Source of the DNA: Gorsachius magnificus
Taxonomy: Eukaryota; Chordata; Aves; Pelecaniformes; Ardeidae
DNA length: 64,000 nt
Reading direction: 5' to 3'
Assembly (NCBI GenBank): GCA_034008185.1
Contig: CM067081.1
Coordinates: 31,122,806-31,186,805 of the forward strand
The notes beneath the pieces were generated by a model. It saw only the letters and a list, made by a program, of their open reading frames with translations. It ran no database searches and was not told where the DNA came from. A program made the translations under genes and the position numbers. Of this stretch, positions 58,301-64,000 are shown in pieces. Positions within the stretch are counted from its first letter, which is position 1. Every line of letters starts with the position of its first letter.

Positions 58301-59930
58301 CGTGAGTTCGATTCCCGCGCCCGGCAACCCTGGTGGCCGCTGTCGGGCAGCCTTTTCCCAAGGGATTTCTCCACGGGGAAGGGGATATCCTGCATCGTCC
58401 CATCCCTCCCGTTCATTTTTGCACACCCCTTAACCAGGGACGGCAGGTGAGGGGCCCAAGGCAAGGGGAGCAGGGCCCAAGGTGGGGCTGGCAGGGTGAC
58501 ATCTGACCAAGCAGCTGATCCAAGAGGTGGGTGGGAAAGGCCAGGACAAGGTGATGTGCCTCCCGCAGCCATCAGGCCCTTCCCTCAGTTGGTCCCTCCA
58601 CGGTGGAGGAGTAAGCAGTGCGGCGGCTCCATACCCAGCCACCATGGTGCTCACCCAGCACACGAAGGACAGGTACCCCCCACTGCCGCTGGTCAGCACT
58701 TTCCCTGGTCAGGAGGTCAAGGACAGGCTTGTCCTGAGGATATGACTTCCTACGGTGCCAGCTCCTTGCCGCGGGGCTTTGCTGGTCCTTCCTTGCTCGT
58801 AAGCTTGACGTTTCATACGTAGGCTGATCCCCTCCAGCCCCCTACTGCCCCTGTAAAGAGATGAGGCAGCAGCAGCAGCGAACCGCAGGGCATAAGCAAC
58901 ACTGTGAGAAGCTCGTTGCTCTGCAGGTCTCAAGGCAGCACATCCCCCTGAGAGATTTCCTCTTCCTGCTTCACACAGGTGCAATGTTTCTGCAAGCTCT
59001 TTGAACATCGGCAACTCCAGGCTTAAGGCAAAATCATGCCAGGTGAGACCAAGGCTTAGGCCTCCGTGAAGTTCCTCTGTCTTGCGTGGGATAATTAAAC
59101 CCGAGATTTCCACCCCCATACAGCTCACCAGCCACAACAAACAGGCATGTTCTGGCCCATCAGGAGGGGAAAAAAAAAAAAAAAAAAATTGGTGCTCCAG
59201 TCCACTTTCTTTTATACCTTTGCCATAGGTGACCTTCAGCTGTCTTTGCATTTGTATGCACCTTGAGTGCTAGTATTTATTTCCCTGGAGGTCATGGAGC
59301 CCTTAAGTGTCCTCACATCCCCACTGTCCCTCTGTAGACAGCCCCGTTCAGCACCCTGCTCACCATAAGAGAGTCAGCAATGTCCATACTGCATGACTGG
59401 ACCCACACCATTCCATAAGAACAAGGTACCACCCTGAAAAAGCCTAAATTTGTTTCAGAATTCCCCTCTGCTAGTCCTCCATCAGAGTTGCAAAACCAAT
59501 GCTCCCCTGCGGGCCAACAGAAACTGTGATTTCAGGGCATCTCCAAAGCTCTGCTTCATGTCTCAATGTGACTCTCCTCTCTTAGCCTCAGGGCTGAGAA
59601 CGGGTTCCTACTTATCTTTCATTTTGCAGTACAGCTGTAGGCTCGAAATCTCTAATCCGTGGCCACGGCAGTCTCTCACAGGCATATTTCACTCCCATAT
59701 ACAACTGCCTAAAATCATCACTAGCTCTTGCAAATAATACTTCTCTCTGCTCTGCAAAGCAGTAAATCCAATGACAAAATCTAATAATGGCTAAGCAAAT
59801 ACCAACAGACAGTTCTGCATGATCTGCCATGCACGGTGTCTCACAAATTCAGGAATTGAAGGTAAGGGGAACTGCAGAACAGGCTTTAAATCCACCTGGG
59901 AGGGATGCACAACTCCTTGACCAAACTGGT
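58301..59930. other. Intergenic region between PHF11 promoter and LTR cluster
   Basis: No gene is recognised. An A19 run lies at about 59169-59187. A minus-strand open frame at 59612-59830 has somewhat protein-like composition but no known domain (see findings). Confidence 0.45.
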
Positions 59931-61166
59931 TGTAGTTTGGTTCAGTCTCCAAAGGAAGCAAAGGCCTAGGTCATAACAGGGACAAGAATTTCTCTAGTTT
60001 GAACCTGTTCTCTGAAAACCCACACAGGAACAGGGTGACATGGTGAGTATTGATGCCTATGGGCTTGGAAACTGGAACACCAATCATGCGATTAACACAA
60101 GAATAGCAGGTGGTTCTTCCAGGAATCATTTATCAAGGAACAAAGAAACGTGTGGGTACAAGGAGTGTCATGCTTACCTTTTGTACTTGTCCTGGTTTCG
60201 GCTGGGATAGAGTTAGTTTTCTTCATAGTAGCTAGCACAGTGCTGTGTTTTGGATTTAGTACTAGAAGAATGTTGATAACACACTGATGTTTTTAGTTGT
60301 TGCCAAGTAGTGCTCAGACTACTCAAGGACTTTTTGAGCTTCTCCTGCTCAGCCAGGTGCATAACAAGCTGGGAGTACAGCACAGCTAGGACCCAAACTG
60401 TCCAAAGAGCTATTCCATACCATAGAACGTCATGCTCAGGGGGTCGGTCGGTCGGTCACAGGGAGAGTGATCGCTGCTCGGGGAGTGATCGCGGCTCGGG
60501 ACGGGCTGGGCATCCGTCGGCGGGTGGTGAGCAATTGCGTTGTGCATCGTTTGTTTTGTATATTCTGTTATCATTCTCATTATTACTATTATTATTATTT
60601 TCTCTTATTAAACTGTCTTTATTTCAGCCCTCGGCTCTAACCTTTTATTTTCTTCCCGATTCTCTCCCCCATCCCACTGAGGGAGGGGGGGAGTGAGCAA
60701 GCGGCTACATGGTGCTGAGTTGCCAGCCGGGTTAAACCACAACAGCACTGCCGGTAATTTGACTATGAGCCAACTACTTTACTCCATAAATATGACAGCC
60801 TGACTGAGCCTTCTTTGAGCTCTCCCTGCTAAGCAGCTGGCTGCATGGTGGTGATCGCCCCTTGAGCTGGGACGCCTCCCAAGGTTACTCCTCAAGGCTG
60901 AGACCCCTTACCAACTGCAGATCTTTGGTAAGTGACTGATATCGCACATAACCTTGAATTACAGTGCACTAAGATTCTTGTTTTGGTAAGTTTGACTTTG
61001 TATTGGTAACTTTGAATCATTATTTTATTCTCTGCAGTAACAGAGTGAACCTTGCCACCGACCTTTGTTAAGTCTCGCTTTTACAACATCTTAATTCAAT
61101 AAAACCACTTTTGCTGGTACTTTTGGCAGCGGTTCTTCAAGTGGTCTAAATCACCCATCCGCAACA
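59931..61166 (+). mobile_element. Possible older LTR, split by a younger LTR insertion
   Basis: Sequence on both sides of the 60188-60744 LTR may belong to one older element. The right part has a TATA-like 'cataaatatg' (about 60785), an AATAAA (about 61099) and an end in ..CCGCAACA, and the left part begins TGTAGTTTGG. No target duplication was found for these limits, so the boundaries and even the identity are tentative. Confidence 0.35.
60188..60744 (+). mobile_element. Endogenous retrovirus solo LTR
   Basis: It starts TGTCCTGGTTTCGGCTGGGA and ends in GGGTTAAACCACAACA, the same family as the LTR at 15147-15723 but on the other strand. The flanks are GTACT (60183-60187) and GCACT (60745-60749), a 5-bp duplication with one mismatch. 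It contains a GGTC tandem repeat (about 60442-60456) where the other copy has its TATA region, and 'ttattaaactgtctttatt' as its poly(A) area. No internal viral genes are present. Confidence 0.87.
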
Positions 61167-61568
61167 TCACCTTCTTTGCACAAAGCTCCAACACATTCAA
61201 AGGCCACACGCCTGCACACCCATCCCTTGCTCCACTTCAGAGCTGCCTCCTGCATCTGCACTCAGTGTCACCTAATGCAGCTTGTTTCTCTCTTACTAAT
61301 AAACCACATGGCAAGGACTTCTGTGGCCCACCTGTCCCACACTACACAATATGGCACTGAATTGAGGCACACTGGATTTCTCAAGGATTTCTTTGTGTCA
61401 CAAACATTGAGGGGGATGCAATCCAACAAAACCCAGTCATTTCTCTCCTGCAGCAGGACTTGCTCAGCTCACTCTGTAGCACAAACACACTGTTCTGCAC
61501 TCTGTTCTGATTAATATCACACTGTTCACGACTATCTGTCCCACTGGATCAATCAGGCTTAGTTATAT

Positions 61569-61574
61569 TTTAAT
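61569..61574 (-). terminator. SETDB2: Possible SETDB2 polyadenylation signal
   Basis: The minus strand reads ATTAAA about 455 bases after the SETDB2 stop codon. It is the variant signal and the nearest plausible one. A canonical AATAAA on this strand lies further down, inside LTR-like sequence. Confidence 0.35.
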
Positions 61575-61678
61575 AATTCTTAGTCCCCAAAACAGGCAGA
61601 CTTGCATTCATATGAGTTTCAGTAAACCAAGTTTTGCCAACTCAGCATTGTGGAAGGGCACAGAAAACATCAACTAAC

Positions 61679-61754
61679 CCTTGCTCTGCATCAGTCATGT
61701 CTCTGCTGCAGAGGGCACAGAAGCATGAGTTCTTCCAGTGCTCTGTGAGTTCTG
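61679..61754 (-). pseudogene. Lone PHF11-like PHD exon fragment
   Basis: A strong polypyrimidine tract and AG acceptor precede 61754 on the minus strand, and a GTTAGT donor follows 61679. Translated, it contains NSCFCALCSRDMTDAEQG, resembling [20 protein letters not shown] of PHF11 exon 3. It shares a 14-base identity (TTCTGTGCCCTCTG), and both end in phase 2. The paired His is missing, and no companion exons are seen. It looks like a decayed partial duplicate of PHF11 exon 3, but chance similarity is possible. Confidence 0.35.
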
Positions 61755-62028
61755 CTTGCAAATGAGGAGAGGAGGGGGGGAAAAAAAAGACTAGGAACAT
61801 AGAAATTATCTAGGAAAAGTTTGATGCCTGCTCTTATGACAAACAGTTCTAAACCTGTAAACTACAAAAGTGACATTTAAATGTAAGTTTAAGAAATGAT
61901 CAGGTAAAAGGCATTTTAGTTGAATGTAATTAGCACCACAGACTTAAGTGCACTGTTCACCGTGTAGCAGTCCCTTCCAGCGTATGTATCTCCAGGTACA
62001 TGATGTGTTGACAGTAGGAAAGCTTTGC

Positions 62029-62146
62029 CTATAAGGTTTTTTTCCTGCACTTCTGAACTCCACACTGACAGGAAATCTCTGTCTCTGGCATGCTTCCAGC
62101 TTTATAACCATAATCCCACGTGAGTTCGGTTCCAGCTTTCACATGC
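62029..62146 (-). CDS. SETDB2: SETDB2 last coding exon (partial gene)
   Basis: The minus acceptor is atttcttag|GCATGT. One base completes a split codon, then HVKAGTELTWDYGYKAGSMP and ETEISCQCGVQKCRKKTL, stop TAG (62031-62029). ELTWDYGY is the end of the SET domain catalytic core, and CQCGVQKC is the post-SET C-x-C-x4-C zinc site. This matches the SETDB2 C-terminus as I recall it. SETDB2 (KMT1F) methylates histone H3 Lys9 in the nucleus. The upstream exons are outside the window or beyond an intron of at least 1.85 kb. Confidence 0.93.
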
Positions 62147-64000
62147 CTAAGAAATAAAACACTCGGTCAATTTGTTTGAACTAAGTGAAACAGTATTGTG
62201 CTTACAGTTTGTCACCAACAACTCACATGCAAACCCCAAAACCGTAGGGTGTAAGGAGCATCACAGAGACAGCTTGCTGGGAGAGAACGAAGAGATATAA
62301 GTGGTCTCTGGCACATGCATTGCTGCTTTGCCTACCAGAGCTATGGAGAGTGCAAATACCCACACCTAGGAGAAAAGACTTTATCAAGCAGTGCGATAGG
62401 GTCAGAGTCTAAACAACCTGCTCTAACTTCAAGGCAAATACTGGGAAACAAAAATCAAACAACAAAAAGGAAAAAAAATACACATAAGTGAATACGGATA
62501 AATGGGGACACAGGTTTGATGGCTTTTTTTTTTTTTTTTTTACTAGGTACAGTGCATCATTGAGGCTTGAACAGATCTGTAGATACACTGGTGATGAAGA
62601 CTATCATCTTTGGTCTTACAAGCTACCTTTTAATGCAATTGCACTATCTATATTCTGAGTCTTAGGCTTTTTGCATTAAACACACGCTCCTCATGAACCA
62701 GCCGCTCTGACAGTGCATGAAAGAGAAGAAAGTTCTAAGTTTGGCGTTCATTTTGGGCAATGAACTTCCCAATTAGGTACGTGAGACTAAGATGCTGAGG
62801 GACAACTGAGGGACAATACAATAAAATAGGAGTATTACAAAGAAGAGAGTAATTCTCTGATATTCCTCACTGGATATGACATAAGGGACATCCAGTGAAT
62901 TACCAGGCGGCAGGCTGAGAACGAACAATGAGGACTTTTCAAACAGCACATAATTGCAACCTGCGACTGGCTGCCTTAGGATGTTCTGGAGGCCAGCAGT
63001 GTAAAACAAATAAAAAGGTGACTGGGCAAGTTCATGGAAAATACACAATTAAGCTTGATGAACCAGATGCAGTCCTTAGTGTAGAAAAGTTGTGAAACGG
63101 TGATTGCCAGAAAGCAGAAGGGCCAGCCGGATGAACGTTCCTTCAACACTCCTCTTCCCTAACTGTCTTCTGCTGACCATTGTTACCTCTCTCCACTGAC
63201 CTCAGTCCCCACTACACACTTCTTTACCAAGTACCTGAGCAAGAAAGACTCTGGCAAAAACAAAATCTTTTTTCTGACTTATTTCAAAACATTGTCTTCA
63301 CAGTTCTTGGAAGCCCTCCTCACAGTGTGGTCCACAGCATCTGTGTCAGTACGGACCAGGGTTGCAAGGCTCCACAGAGGATCAGTGTTCCCTGGGGTTG
63401 GTTTGTCTGGAACGAATCCTCTCCTTTATTGTAAGTTCTCACCTAGTCCTCCCACTGTCACGTGCATCGGCTAGCTTAATTCATACAATTAATCCTTCCC
63501 CTCCCAGCTTTAGCTGCCACTTTCTTGTGTCTCACTGGCACCAGCTCTCTGTGTCTCCCTTCTGTCATCCACTAAGGGAAGACACACATCTTTTGCTTTC
63601 AGAGGAAGTTTTCCGAGTATCCTAGGACCACCTCCCCCAGGAGACATTGGGTTACACAAAGTCCTGCTTCTCTTGGTAGCTGCGAGGAGAAGGCCTGGAG
63701 CCAGCTTGTTTGGCCCACAAAGACTCTCAGCCTTAAGACCCTCTAGGGTCCAATCCTGCAGTAGGGACCCAGATCTACTGGCCATTCCTTGAGACACAAC
63801 ACTGGGATCAGCGAATCTTGGCTTTTAAAATGACCATGATGAGTTAAACTTATTTTTCAAATGAAGATTATGATCACTGAAATAGACACATCAAAATTAA
63901 GCTTCCCCACTTTACATTTCAGCACAAAATTGAATAAAGACTCATTAGTGATTATCAACAGCTGTGTTTTTTCAGTCTTTAGTGCACAATAAGAAGACAA
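62147..64000 (-). other. SETDB2: SETDB2 intron (partial)
   Basis: No further SET-domain exon can be recognised up to the window end. The NHSCCPNL-type motif expected in the previous exon is absent from both strands here. An 18-T run lies at 62524-62541. The open frames at 62773-63048 and 63510-63797 (both minus) do not resemble SETDB2. Confidence 0.55.

Noticed and set aside
57774..58572. Long minus-strand open frames (up to 209 codons) in the second CpG island
   Set aside because: They are compositional. They do not join in frame to the first PHF11 coding exon, and the palindrome and G17 run account for part of the peptide.
62773..63048. Minus-strand frame as a possible upstream SETDB2 exon
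   Set aside because: It lacks any SET-domain motif and the phase and sequence expected before the last exon.

Overview
This is vertebrate nuclear DNA from a bird, most likely a neoavian. The evidence is a set of CR1 LINE 3' ends carrying the avian CR1 terminal motif, two solo LTRs of an avian-type endogenous retrovirus (TG...CA ends, 5-bp target duplications), GT-AG split genes, and proteins that closely match vertebrate orthologues. The gene content and order, RCBTB1 (+) facing PHF11 (-) with SETDB2 (-) behind PHF11, is the arrangement I recall for human 13q14. There are no bacterial or plasmid features.

Layout. Positions 1-4980 are intergenic, with two CR1 fragments at the very start. A CpG island (about 4980-5910) carries the RCBTB1 promoter and a probable noncoding first exon. 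RCBTB1 coding exons run from 12063 to 31541: 11 exons that join into one 531-codon frame encoding RCC1-like repeats, a BTB domain and a C-terminal helical region. Its poly(A) signal is at 32346. After about 1.3 kb comes the 3' end of PHF11 on the minus strand (poly(A) signal about 33724-33729). PHF11 coding exons run from 53392 down to 34471: eight exons that join into a 262-codon frame with an extended PHD zinc-binding module, a basic linker and a C-terminal coiled coil. A second CpG island (about 57600-58300) supplies its promoter and a probable noncoding exon 1. A further 3.8 kb on, the last coding exon of SETDB2 (62146-62029, minus) ends in the post-SET zinc motif. The rest of SETDB2 lies beyond the window.

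How the genes relate. RCBTB1 is a likely CUL3-type substrate adaptor, PHF11 a nuclear PHD-finger regulator, and SETDB2 an H3K9 methyltransferase of the SETDB family. PHF11 and SETDB2 are head-to-tail and RCBTB1 is convergent. I see no single pathway joining all three.

Most unusual points: a perfect 36-bp inverted repeat with a 3-nt spacer beside the PHF11 promoter; four evenly spaced MYB-type sites in an exact 18-bp duplication at the RCBTB1 promoter; a lone, decayed PHF11-like zinc-finger exon just downstream of SETDB2 with matching splice phase; an in-frame candidate alternative last exon of PHF11; and two direct CR1 copies flanking a phase-symmetric PHF11 exon. I found no clearly new multi-gene system. 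All exon calls come from reading splice sites and frame by eye.
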